Shown: positions 10,701-23,704 of the stretch, piece after piece | Position numbering within the stretch: position 1 is the stretch's first letter | Layout: each line of letters begins with the position of its first letter | From: Chloranthus sessilifolius | Lineage: Eukaryota > Streptophyta > Magnoliopsida > Chloranthales > Chloranthaceae | NCBI GenBank assembly: GCA_021018995.1 | Contig: CM037593.1 | Span: 3,128,088-3,192,087, forward strand | Direction of reading: 5' to 3' | Length of the DNA: 64,000 nt | The notes under the pieces: model-generated | Databases searched by the model: none | Seen by the model: the letters and a program-made list of their open reading frames with translations, nothing else | Told to the model about the DNA's origin: nothing | Program-made: the position numbers and the translations under genes

Positions 10701-13700
10701 GCTGTTGGAAGAGTTTGGTTGAAGAACATTACTACCAAGTTGGGTATGATTGACATCTATGCGCCGACTTGAAGGGGAGTGTTAGAATATATTGGTGTGT
10801 ACTTCGATGTGTGTGTTGTAGTTGACTTAAATTTTACTAGTTTCCAGTGTCTCCATATACGTGTATTGTATACTAATAATAAAAGGGTTTGAGGACATCT
10901 TACTCAACCCTAATTTCCCTTCTCTCTTCTTCTCCTCCTCCTCCTTATTCTTCCTCCAAACCCCAGCATTAACCTAATCAAATCCAACTGTTTTAGTAAG
11001 GCCTGTAGAGGAATGGAGGAGATGGACTTACATGTTAAAATGTTTTATTTCCTGGGATTTGCAAGGATTAAGGTAAAGGCTGAGAAATAAGAGTTTATCC
11101 CTAAGATGATTGATCTTTTAACAGATGGGAGAAGATATTAAATACAATTTTGGAGATGGAGTTGGCTGCCGGAAACTTTACAAGGAAGAATACTATGAGG
11201 GCTTACTGCTGGAAATCAATGAACGCTAGTAATGCATAGGTGAATTCTCATAGCAAACCAAGTAAAAATTGTAATTTGGAATATTGTAACACATTTCATA
11301 TCTGGGTGGTAGAGGGAAGCTTACATACGGGGCTCACAGGGACAGGTGGCATGGAATCATTCTAGGGAATGCCATCCAGGAGAGCATTAATGTCATTTTG
11401 TCGAATCACGTGGCGATGAGAAAGGGTGAAGTAACAAAGAGTTGCTTGAACGTTATGGAGGCTGAATCATGCAACACATTGCATTGTAACTCAAATATCT
11501 TTGAAAAGGGTGAGTGGCGTGTCAATTCTTGCTCGAAGCAAAACCACGCTGAAAGGGTTAAACCCAAAGACATCAATTCAATTTGAGTGCGCTGACATTG
11601 TTTGAAGAGTTTGTGAAATCATAAAATCAGGTTTTCTTTTCTGAAATGGAAAAATAAAAGCCTAAAAGAGAACGATGAGCTAGGTATGCTTAATTCTTCC
11701 ATGGTTTGCGTGAAATAAACAGAATATCAAAGACTTGTAAATTAAAGGACTACTTTCCGAACATTTTTTATAGTTTTAACAACTGAAATAGGAATCAAGA
11801 ACAACAGGAAACAAAAAGCTTAAACAGATTGGCCAAACATAGCCCACAAGAGACAAAGCTCTTACTAGCTCTTGCATTTGCCACCATGATAAAGTTTGAC
11901 AGAGGATATCTTTCTTTTTAGAGCTTCAATATTGATGGTTTATGGTCATTATTTTATGGTTCTTATCTGACACTATCGTTGCAGAGGTTATCTTCAACTA
12001 GTAGGTTTCATATGGAGCATTCAAGATATTTTACATTATGTATGACTTTGAAAGATCTTGGGCAGAGTGACAAAATATGGGTACGGGCGACAAAGTCGGA
12101 AAAAACGGCAAAATAGGGAAAAAAGGGGAAAAATCAAAAGCTAAAAAAACTGTAAAATACGGAAGATGGAAAGAACAGGAAGATCGGGAAAATGAGATAT
12201 ATTAAAATTTTAAAACAATTTTTTTTTAAATGGGTAATATATGGGAAAAAATATATTAGTATGTGAAAAATGCATTTAATACTTGAAATATGCGTATTAT
12301 ACAAAACTACAGATTTGATTCAAAAATGCAGATATTTTATGTGTTTGGTACGTTGTGGCAAAAAAAATGTATTATATGCTTATTTTTTTTTAAAAGTCAT
12401 ATTTTGTCACAATGAATTGTTGGAAATTGACTTCTATTTGTAAAATAATTATTTAAAATTCTGTATGTCTGAAACAGTTCTTCTATGTGCAGGTTACAAT
12501 TGATATATATCCTTGTAGTGTGTATGCCCAACTTATATTTACATTGATCATGGCACCTGCTTGCTGTTATCTCTCGCATAAGGTGGTGATTACTCTAGGT
12601 AAGACGCCAACATGGAGGATACCTATGTAACTGTATATGCTTACTAAATTAAAAAATAATTCGAGAATGCAGTTTACTTGTATCCAGTAGTTTTAAGTTC
12701 ACTATTTTCTGAACCTAAAAAATATATTGTTAGTTTTGTCATAATTCGAGAATGCACTTTACTTGTATTCAGTAGTTTTAAGTTCACTATTTTCTGAACC
12801 TTAAAGTATATTGTTAGTTTTGTCATAACGTAATATAAGGGCATGCTACACAGAATCTTATTGCATTTCTAACATGATTTCAGGAATCTGAAAAATAGTA
12901 TGATTATAACACGGATTTCCATATTTATCCTGTACTGGATTTCGGGAAAGGTCGAGTGATGTCCAGCTCCATGTATCTGTATCTGGGCATCATAGGCCAC
13001 CGTTGGTGTTGGTTTTTTTTAGGTTCAGATCACTGTCTATATCTGCGGCAGCCTGTACAATGTTAGTTATGATAAGCAAGCTGAAAGATGGAAGTAGGGC
13101 TGTCAATGGGTCGGATCGGGTCAAAATCTTGGCTGCCCGATAAGAATGTCCAAATGTCCAACCCGACCAGACAGTGCACCCGACCCGACTCAGTGGTTGC
13201 ACAGTAGCCGACCCGACCCGACCCGTTGGTGCACAGAAGCCGACCAGACCTGACCTGAAAACTTGACCGACCCGGTGCCCGATCCGAAAACCCGACCCAT
13301 CTTGCTAAAAACCTTATTTTTCTAATGTTTAAGGACGGGTCAGGTTGACCGGATGCGGCAAAACATCTTGGTTGACCTGAACCGGCCCGACCGGAAGGTC
13401 GGGCAGGTTGTCTCATGCCTGACCCGACACAACAAGTCAACTTCATGTAGTCAGATGTTTCATGCCTCACCCGACACAACAAGTCAACGTTATGTAGTCG
13501 TTTCTCCATGTTCTCAGGGGGCTAATTTCACTGTGTATGGCCTTGCTAAAGAGGAAGTTTCCAGTTCTTGTATTTTGGAGATGACTTGATGTGTCTGTAG
13601 ATGTTATTTTTCACTAGTATACTTGTAGTTTGGTTTATGTTTTGCCCAACCAGCTATTGCTGTGCTTTTCGTTTGTTCTTTATCTTATGCCCTTTATCTA

Positions 13701-13711
13701 ATAAAAGTCCC

Positions 13712-13783
<72 letters not shown>

Positions 13784-14143
13784 GGACACCGCCATGGTCC
13801 AAACTCCACTTCACGCTCCACTCGGCACCCAAACATGGTTTTGGAGGCCACTTGGAGCAAGAGGGCATTTGCATAGATCAGTTCGAAAAATAAAATAAAT
13901 TTGAAAAGTCATCTCCATGGCAATAGTAAAAAAATTGACTATATTGAACAGTTCAAAATTCAAACAGTATAAATGACAGGGTGGAGACGAGATTTCATTT
14001 TTTTTTCTTTAAGTTGATCTATGCTATACTCCCATGGTCCAGGTGGTACTAAAACAAGGTTCTGTATGTTAACATAAATATACTACCTATCTAACAAGGA
14101 TAATAAACTAAAGAGATAAGAAATATCAATGTAGGGTTTATGG

Positions 14144-14198
<55 letters not shown>

Positions 14199-17100
14199 GT
14201 AAAATACTACATTGTTACTAATTGTTATGTGAATTACATGAGATGGTCTCTTTATATAGAGGAGTCACTTATATTGAGTTGGGACACACCACATATAACC
14301 AAAGACACCCACTTACATTTATGTGGACACTACTCACCATACTTAACACTAATACTTCCTACACCCTACACACTACTTCCTACACACCACACACAAACTA
14401 CTATCTCCAACACTCCTCAAGTTGTATCTTCCATGATGTGAAAGTCCAACTTGCCCACTAATACGTTAAAGGCTTTGCATCATCAATTCCCCTTACAGCA
14501 AATACGGTCTTAACTTGGTGCCCAAGATACAACAAGTGGCCATGTGGTACCTACTATGAACACCTAACGTCTTGGTACACCACCATACTCAAGCGATCAT
14601 GTGGTACTCACTATGGTCCAACTATAGGTTAGTTTCACCTTTTTTTGTGGTACTACACAGCACTCACGTGGCCATGGCCTCTCCCTATGATCCTCATAGG
14701 CTTACTACCTTTTACAATGGTTGTTCTTGGCACCATTACACGGCCGATATCATGACCTAAATATAATCTAGGGGTGTTACAAGATACACATGATCCTTTT
14801 ATAACACTTGTAGATAATTGGGGATTACAACGCACAAGAGTTCATTCATCTAGATCAAATTGGCAGCCATCCACATCTTCCTTAACAACACAGATTTATG
14901 GGCAGCATGGATTTCTGGGTAGCTAACAGCATGGATTCTGGGCAGCCAGCATTCTTCACGGATTTTAGGACAGCACACACTCACAAATTACTATCTCCAA
15001 CACTGTGCCACATAGAACCTTTCTAAGGAGCTCAGGACCACTGTGAAGGTGGTCCTTGGGATCACAAAACCTTTTTTCATATATATATATATATATCTTG
15101 GCAGGTTCGTGCATTATCAGAACTTGAACATCATAAGAGATTCGAATTTCACTGAATTTGGATGTTAGAGGATTCGTACATTATCAGAAATTGAACATCA
15201 TCAAATTTCAGTGCTCTATCATTACTGAAGAAAATCTTTCTAGTATCATCAATACTTTTACAGGGACTGAGAATTGTGGAGTGGTAGAGAGCTTCCCTGG
15301 AAAACACTTCGAAACTCCAGTTTTGATAGAAGCTCCACGTCCTCCCAATAAGACATCAGTATCAGTAGCTTTGAGGTGGAAGCTTGGCTTTCTGAGAATA
15401 GTTTGCCTACATGCTTAAGATGAATATAATTTTCTGGCCTAAATATGTCCTAGTGTAGCATTAACTATTCCAAATGTAGGCAATCGTCGAACTGTTAAAA
15501 TCTGTTGATTGTTATTCTGCTTGACATAATTTAAGGACTCATCAATCAACATTTTTTCAGTTACATTTGTATGCCAATATTTGTGATTGATCAATAAAAG
15601 CTCTTTGTACAATTATTTTCTTGATCATTAATAGAAGTTTGTTTGCGTGATTAAGAATTTTTTCTTATGTATACATTTCCAACGAGACATGTTCGAGCTG
15701 TTGTTGATTATTAAAATAGGATTACTATTGTGAAAATTTCCAAATAGACTAGTTAGAGCTTTGCATTATTATAAAATTGGATTATTGATGTTTGTAGGCA
15801 TTATATTGGAATCCTCTATTTCTGCAAGTACTAATATGATTCCAGTTTTCTTTCTCTCTTTTTTTCCCTGCTGTGGCCTGACTTTTTAAGTTTGAGATAA
15901 TTGGATTATAGATGTCTGTAGTTGTTTAATTGGAATCCTCTATTTCTGCAAGTGCTAATATGATTCTAGTTTTCTTTCTCTCTTTTTTTCCCTGCAGTAG
16001 CCTGACTTTTTAAGTTTGAGATTTTTCTTTTCCTTTCATATATTTCCTATATCAAGTTCTGTCACAAATCTAAAAAATTCATATGTTTGCTAATTTAGAG
16101 GAAGTTTAAAGGTGCTAATATATCAGCTTTTGTATTTAGTTTATTATATCTATCTACTACAGAGTGAAATATAAGGATAGTGTCAAACTTTTTTCCACTT
16201 TTAAAGAAGTTACTAATATGAGATATGTCTATTTTAGGGGCTTTTGGGATCCTTGCAACTTATTTGATCATTTGGTTTGGCCAATCTCTCCTTGAGATGC
16301 AGATTATGCAAGTAAGTAACTCACTTTTGCTTGTGAACTTCATGCAAAAGAGGTTTCTCTACCTTAATCATATTTAGTTTAGAATCATTCTTTTATGCAA
16401 GTCACAATCATGGTTCAAAATTTCAGCCGAAATTTCTGTTTCAGTTTCAGTCCCCACCAAAACCGAAACGAAAACTCAAATTTTCGTTTTTTTGTACTGT
16501 GTTGAAGATTTCGGCCGAAATTTCGGTTTCAGTGGGGACCGAAACCGAAACGAAATCCAATTTTTTTATCCTTGGTCACAATTTCTTAATTTAAATGCAT
16601 CTTTTGATGGTCCAATCATTGCGGAGGCACTTGTTTTTAGGGTTAGAGTTTGTAGGAGGAGAGAGAAAAGAGAGATAGAGAATAGAACGACTTGATTAGG
16701 GTTAGATGGAATAATAACATCTAAGTAGGAGATGGAGGAGTTTGTGAATACATAACAATAAATAACAATACACTATATAGGAGATGGAGGAGTTTGTGAA
16801 TGTCTGGAATGGAATGTGAGTACTCGGAGAAATCTCAGGGAATGGGAGATGAAGGAGTTTGCGAATTTAATGGCGGTCATCTGGGGGATGACTCCCAACA
16901 TCACCAATAGGGACCAAAGAATTTGGGAAAATACCACAAAGGGTGTCTTCTCGATCAAGGAAAATTTTGAACCGAAATTTCAGCTGAAATCTTCAACACA
17001 GTACAAAAACCCGAAAATTTGAGTTTTTGTTTCGGTTTCGGTCCCCACCGAAACCAAAACATTTCGATCAAAATCTGAAGATTTCGGTCGAAATTTTGAA

Positions 17101-20100
17101 CCATATTCTCGATGAAATCTTTCTATGATTCTCTTCTGCGTAATGAAGGGAACCACAATCCTCACAGATGGTGGTTGGGTTTTTGGAAGGTGAGAATGCC
17201 TCCGAAGGTGAAGTTTTTCTCTTGGTTGGTGGTTTGAGGTCGAATCTTGACTAGGGACCAGTTGGTGAGAAGAAATATCCCGGTCCTTAACTAATGCCAT
17301 TTTTGCACGAGGGAGAGGGAATCTGTGTCGCATACTCTGTTGCATTGCTTGTTCTCACGAACCATATGGAAATAGATTTTCTCTTTATTCCATATTTAGT
17401 GGGTTCTTCCCTGCTGGCCGGTTTAGATGATGGAAATGTGGAAGGAGATTCCTGTCGAGGGTCATAAAAGGGAGTTGTGGCCTCTCATAGTATATGCGGT
17501 GTTTTGGGCTATTTGGTTGGAGAAAAATAATAGAGTTTTCAGACAAAAGGCCAAACCGTTCAAGTTTGTCATCCAAGATATTAGGGATTTAGTGACCAGT
17601 TGGAATGCGGCTAAGGTGGCTGATTTTACTGATGGCTTTCTATGGGATTGTTTTATCCCGTAGTCTCTTTTGGGCTCCGTTTGGATGATGGGGTTTGTTG
17701 TTTTGCTCTGCGATCCTGTTTTGCTTCCTGGGTGAGTTTCTTTGGGGGGGTTCTCTTTACTTGGGTAGTTTCTTACTACCCACCAAGGTATGTATTCCGT
17801 CTTTTATTTTTTAATATATTTGCTTTGTTATCGTCTAAAAAAACACAATACACTAGATAATGAAGGATCGTGGGAATTTGTTGATCCTTCACTAGACACA
17901 CATGTCGTTGGGTGCCGATGGGTATTTGCTTTGAAATATCGTGATGATGGGACTATTGACAGATATAAGGCTCGATTGGTTGCAAAGAGGTTTACTGAGG
18001 TTCATGGCATGGATTATACAACTACATTTGCTCCTGTTGCGAAACTTACATCTGTTCGCATTCTCATTTCTCTTGTTACACGTCTTCATCGACTTCTCTA
18101 TCAGCTAGATGTGAGGAACACATTTCTTCACGGGCACTTGGAAGAGGAGATCTACATGTTACCCTCTCCTGGCCATTTAAGGGGAATTATGAGGGAAAAG
18201 TTTTTCGGTGTCTCAAATCGATTTATAAATTGAAGCAATCCCCCAGGGCTTAGGTCCATCGCTTTAGTACCGTGTTCTCACCATGGGATTTACGGGGTGT
18301 CACTTTGATCACACATGCTTCATTCACACTAGTACTGCTAAGCTGCGAACTATCTTGATTGTTTATGTTGATGACATCATCATCGTAGGAGATGATGTTG
18401 CATTTATCTCACATGTAAAGGTTTGTTTGCGCAAAGCCTTTGATGTGAAATATTTAGGTCTTCTTTGATTCTTCTTGGGCACTGAGGTTGTTAGATTTTC
18501 TCAGGTATTTCTTTCTCCCACAGAAGGGCTATTAAGGGATACCTGTATGCTTGGACGTAAGCTAGCTAAGTCTCCTATGGATCCTAAGCAATATCTATAT
18601 GGATGTTGGAGAACTTCTACCTAATCCTTATGAGTATCACTTGTTGAAAGGCTTGTTTACCTTACCGACACCTGACCTAATTGACATTTGCAGTTTCTTT
18701 GGTGGCTCGGTTCATGCATGCACCCAAGACTCCTCATATGGCTGTTGTTCATAGGATCCTCCGCAATATTAGGGCCTCTCCTGACCATGACCTCTTTTAT
18801 GGTGATGTCCTTAATTGCTATACTGATGCTGATTATGTTGGGCTCCTACTAATCGTCGATCTACTTCTGGATATTGTACATTTCTGGGTAGTAATCTCGT
18901 GGTATGGAAAAGTAAAAAGCATGATTCCGTATCTAAGTCTACTGCTGAATCTCGTTATCAATTGATGTCCCATGGGACTCGTGAGCTTCTTTGGCTACTT
19001 TCTCTACTTACTGAGCTTGATTTTCCCCCATCTCTTCCTATGTCACTCAATTGTGACAACCAAACAACTATTGATATTGCCAAAGATTCGGTTCTTCATG
19101 AGCGAACTAGACATGTTGAAGTTGATATTCATTTTATTCGAGAGAAGATTTATGCTGGAGTCATAGAAACTCCCAAGGTCATATCCTCACAACAACTAGC
19201 AGATGTTTTCACGAAAGCCTTGGCCCTTCTTGTCCTTAGAATATTATTGTCAAGCTAGGCATGATAGATATCTATGCACCAACTTGAGGGTTAGTATTGG
19301 TGTGTGTTGGTACTGGGTAGACATATTGCCCGGTGTACCACTTATGGTGTGTGTGTTAATATGTGGAGTCTATATAATGTATTGTTATTATTAGTATAAA
19401 GGCTAGTTGGGTTCCATCTAACCCTAATCAAGCCATTCTAACGGATCAAGTTCCCTGAGTAGTGTGTTTTGAGGGTTTTCGACCGTCCCATCAGTAATAA
19501 GGGTTTCTTGACTGATGAGCTTTTCTCCTTCGAACAATGGGTCAATCCCATCTAGTGATTCATCCATGTCCATTTTTCCCCGGCTTAGATTTATCAGATC
19601 AGCGAATGCTTCCGCCATCTGCTCAACTTCAGCAAGTTGAGTTAATCATGATTCAGTACCGATTCCCTCTCCCTTGACCCATTGGCTACCTCAGTGGTTC
19701 CATATACAAAGTGATCGTATAGAGACCAAGTGAGAGGAATGATTTCGATATTGTTTTCTCCTTCGTCTAGTTGATAGCCAAGCCCGATGAGCTTACAAGT
19801 TTTGATCGGTAGAATGAGTTTGGAGGTTGACTAGTCGACGGTCTTTGATTTTCATGTAGGTTGATGGGGAAATTTGGTGGGTCGATTTGGGTTGATGGTA
19901 GATGGGTGAGCAGTAGTTCGGCTAGGGAGGTTTACGGTATGGGACACGGGAGCATGGTTTTGGTTGGTATGATTGGGCATGGGGTTGTTAAAAATACCTA
20001 AATTTGGTGGAGGCTGGGCATTGTCTCGGTTGATAATTTTTGTGATCTTCCCAATTAATTAGTTACGATCGTTCATGTCACGTAGTACCCAACATTGCTC

Positions 20101-23100
20101 TAGGGTGTGCCCTGCGTATCGATGGAATGAGCAGTACTTGGTGTAATCTAAGTGTGTTGGCCAAGGTCGTGGTCGTTCAGGGCGGAACATGATGAGGTTT
20201 TGGTTGCTAAGGGCTTGGAAGATGTTGGAATGGTGTCGGATAAAGGTGGATAATGTTCTCTCTTAGGTTGGTAACCGTTTCTAGTTCTAGGAGGTTGATT
20301 GAGGTTCTGGGGTGGTTGACCATTGTTATAGTTTACTAGAGGATTTGTTTGATTCTAGATTGTGTTTTGGTTTCGGTTCTGGTTTTGGTATTGGTTGGGG
20401 TAGGCGTTTCTATTGGGGTATTGGTTTTTGTTGTGATATTGGTTTTGAAGTTGGTTTTGGTTAAGGTATTGGGTTTGGTTTTGGTTTTGGCTCGGATACT
20501 GGGTTTGCTTGTGGTATTGGCTATTCTGATTCTGATATCGTGGGCAAAAGTTTTTGCTTCCCAAATTTTGCCCTGAATTTACAACTGCATTGACCTGTTC
20601 GGAACCTGTAGTTTTCTTTTTGTTCTAGAGTCGTTAGAGTAGGCTCCCTCTAATGCTATTGTTGAGAAGGAGAAGTCTCCATTCTTAATGTGTCGCTGTA
20701 TGCGTGAGGTACGTAAATGGAGGCTAGAAAAATCAAGATAATCGCTTAAAATAAGAGCACTTTGAAGAGGCTCGTGAATATTGTCAATGATGACATCGAC
20801 TGCGTCCGTTTCTTTCATTTGACTCCGAGTTTGAGCTGCGAGCATTCTCCAACGACTAACAAAGATTGCGAAGTCTACTTCAGGCTCTTGTTTCGTGGTC
20901 ATTAAATCACCGAGACTAACGGCCAATCAATTTATAAACCAATATAAACATTTGGAAACTTTCGAAAATATTTCGGGGATTAAAAAATAAATATAAAAAA
21001 ATATTTAAACATCAAAGAATGCTGAAGCAATTTGAGTAATGGAAAATCTTTGCTTTATAAAATGAGATTAATTAAAACTAGTCTCATATTTGTAGCTTAA
21101 GACTTATAAAAAGTAATATGAGATTCATAAAAATCCTCTTTTCCAAATTTCTGCCCACTCAAATTTCACAGATTTAATAAACCCTCTCTTCTAAATTTAT
21201 AAAAAATATTAATTATCATAAAAAAATGACAGAAAAAAAAGTTTAGAAGTTTGTATCACCAACCAAGCTTTTGGCATGTGAAAACCTTTGACTGCCTTTA
21301 ATAGTACAAATGGAGATCGTTTTTGTGACAACGTAGACCCACAAGTCACAATATTGTCCGGTTTTGGGCTTAGGTCCCTGCCCTGGTTTTGTTTCTTGCA
21401 TGGGCTTAAGTCCCCATCCAAAGCACGTCATGACATATAACTTCCGCAATCACATATAGCCCATGGTCAGGACTTTTCCCTTTCTGATGTGGGACTATCA
21501 TAATTTTTCATCCCAATCTTCCACGTGAAAGATCTTTAAATCATGGTGAACCTATCAAATGATTAGATGTTGATTCCACATGACACACATTTCCAAAAAT
21601 GATTGTAATCACGGGCATACCATTTAAAAGGAATTCAGGGATTACGTTTAGAGATGCTGACGGGGACATCAAATTCAAGTAGCCGCCAGTAACATATCAG
21701 AGGCGGAAGAAGAACGTCAAAATCAGTAAGAAGAATGCCCAAATTCGAAGGACTGAAAAACTGCTTTAGTCGATCGATCAACCTCAGCCTTCGATCGATC
21801 GATGGTGGACAAATGACACATATTCTAAGTGCATTTATGTTTCTTAGGTGATCGATTGATCCAGAATTTTCGATCGATCGATTGTAGTCAGTGGCTTCGG
21901 GTAATTTAATTATTTCCCAGTCGATCGATCGACTCCGGAATCGATCAATCGACCGATCACGCGAGTTTTGACGGGATTTGATTATTTCGGTCAAAACTTC
22001 TGTTTTAGTGTTTTAGTTGCTTTAGGACTTTTCTAATTTCGTATTAGGGTTTGGTTAACCTATTTAAAGCCTTGTAAAAGAACATTATTATTATTATTGG
22101 TGAATGAAAATTGCTTTTGCAAACTTTGAGAGTTCTAAACTTTCGTGAGGGTGTGATTCTCTCAAAATTGAAGAGCGATTCTTCGTCCCGCGTGCAGTTT
22201 GGTGCGAGACCAACTCGTCCTCCTCTTTTATCTTATGATCTACGAGTTGCATAAGTAGCGTAACCCAAGGATCAAAATTTTCTATTTTCGTTTCGGTTTC
22301 GGAGGGGACCGAAACCGAAATTTCGGCCGATAATTTGAACGCCATATATTTTATGACCGAAATTTAGATCCCAAATTATCGTTTCGGTGGGGACCGAAAC
22401 TGATAATTTCGGCCGAAATTTCGGTCATTTCGGCCGAAATTTTGATCCTTGGTGTAACCCTAGCCTATCTATTTCAATATTAAATCCCAGTTTAACCTAT
22501 TTATTTTATTAAAAATCCAGAATCAACCTATCTCTTCATTGTTAAATCATTGTTAGCCTTTTATTTTCGTATGGTATCGAAAGAACTTGCTTGCGAGTTC
22601 GTTCGACGCCCTATAACTGTCGGAGATCTAGCCGTTCACTAAGAATCCTAGTCTTCTAGATCCGATAGGGAACATACGCGCGAAGTAACACTGTTTTGGG
22701 CCGTAATCAAATTATTCAATTGAATCTCTTGAATATTTATGTCATAATTTGTTAAGAAGGATTGTTATTTAATTTGTTTAAATTAATTTTAATCTTAATC
22801 TCAACCTTAGCATTGCATGTGTTAGTTTCCGCATCAGATGCGGGCCACATGAAATCAACATCTGGCCGTTTGATGGATGCATCATGGTCTCCATATCTCT
22901 GTGTGAAAGATTGGGCCAAAAAAAAGATTTTCATCGTCTAATTTTATGTAGTCAACGATTTTCAGGTACGAAAACCTTGGTTGTCGTTATAAAATATCCA
23001 ATTGCAAATAATGGTACCATATAATAGGCTCTGTCTTCAAATGGTGTCCAAGGAAATCAACTACATTCTTAAAAATAAAAAATATGTTTGCAAATGCACT

Positions 23101-23666
23101 TATGTAGTGGTTTGAAATTTTATTTATTTAAGCATCTATGTATTCAGACCCGCCTTTGGCAGTTCGGTAATTTTTTAATGCGAAAATTAGGTCCAAATAT
23201 GGATTTGATAGAAATCCGGGTTGGGCTTGGCCTGGGTCTTTTTAGGCTCGGGCTTCACAACGTGGTAGTCAAGGCGTCGCCATGGCGAATGGCGACGAAT
23301 TTTGCCATATGAACTGATATGGCTAAATTTTTGAAATGGCGTCTCCATGGAGGTATGGCGCCATGGCGCCGCCATATTCGCAATATATAAAATTATATAT
23401 ATATAAAACTTATATTTTAATAAATTATATAATTATAAGTTATGTATGCAATTTTAATAAATTTATTATAATTATATAATTATAATACTTATAAGCTATA
23501 TATTATAAGTTATATAATTATAAGTTATAATTTAATAATTTATAATCTTATATATAAAAAGGAATTCTAGGGTTTGGACAACACTCATCTCTCGACTCTC
23601 TCCTCAGCACGCGATCTCTCCTCAGCGAAAAAAAGGTACGTAATTTTTTTTTTCTCTCAGTCTCTC

Positions 23667-23704
<38 letters not shown>

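Noticed and set aside
13601-13898. Overlapping frames on both strands with long IYIYIY runs
   Set aside because: Simple translation of the (AT)n microsatellite.
15158-15418. 86-codon frame in intron 2 as a host exon
   Set aside because: No family resemblance, not needed for the carrier model, no matching splice sites.
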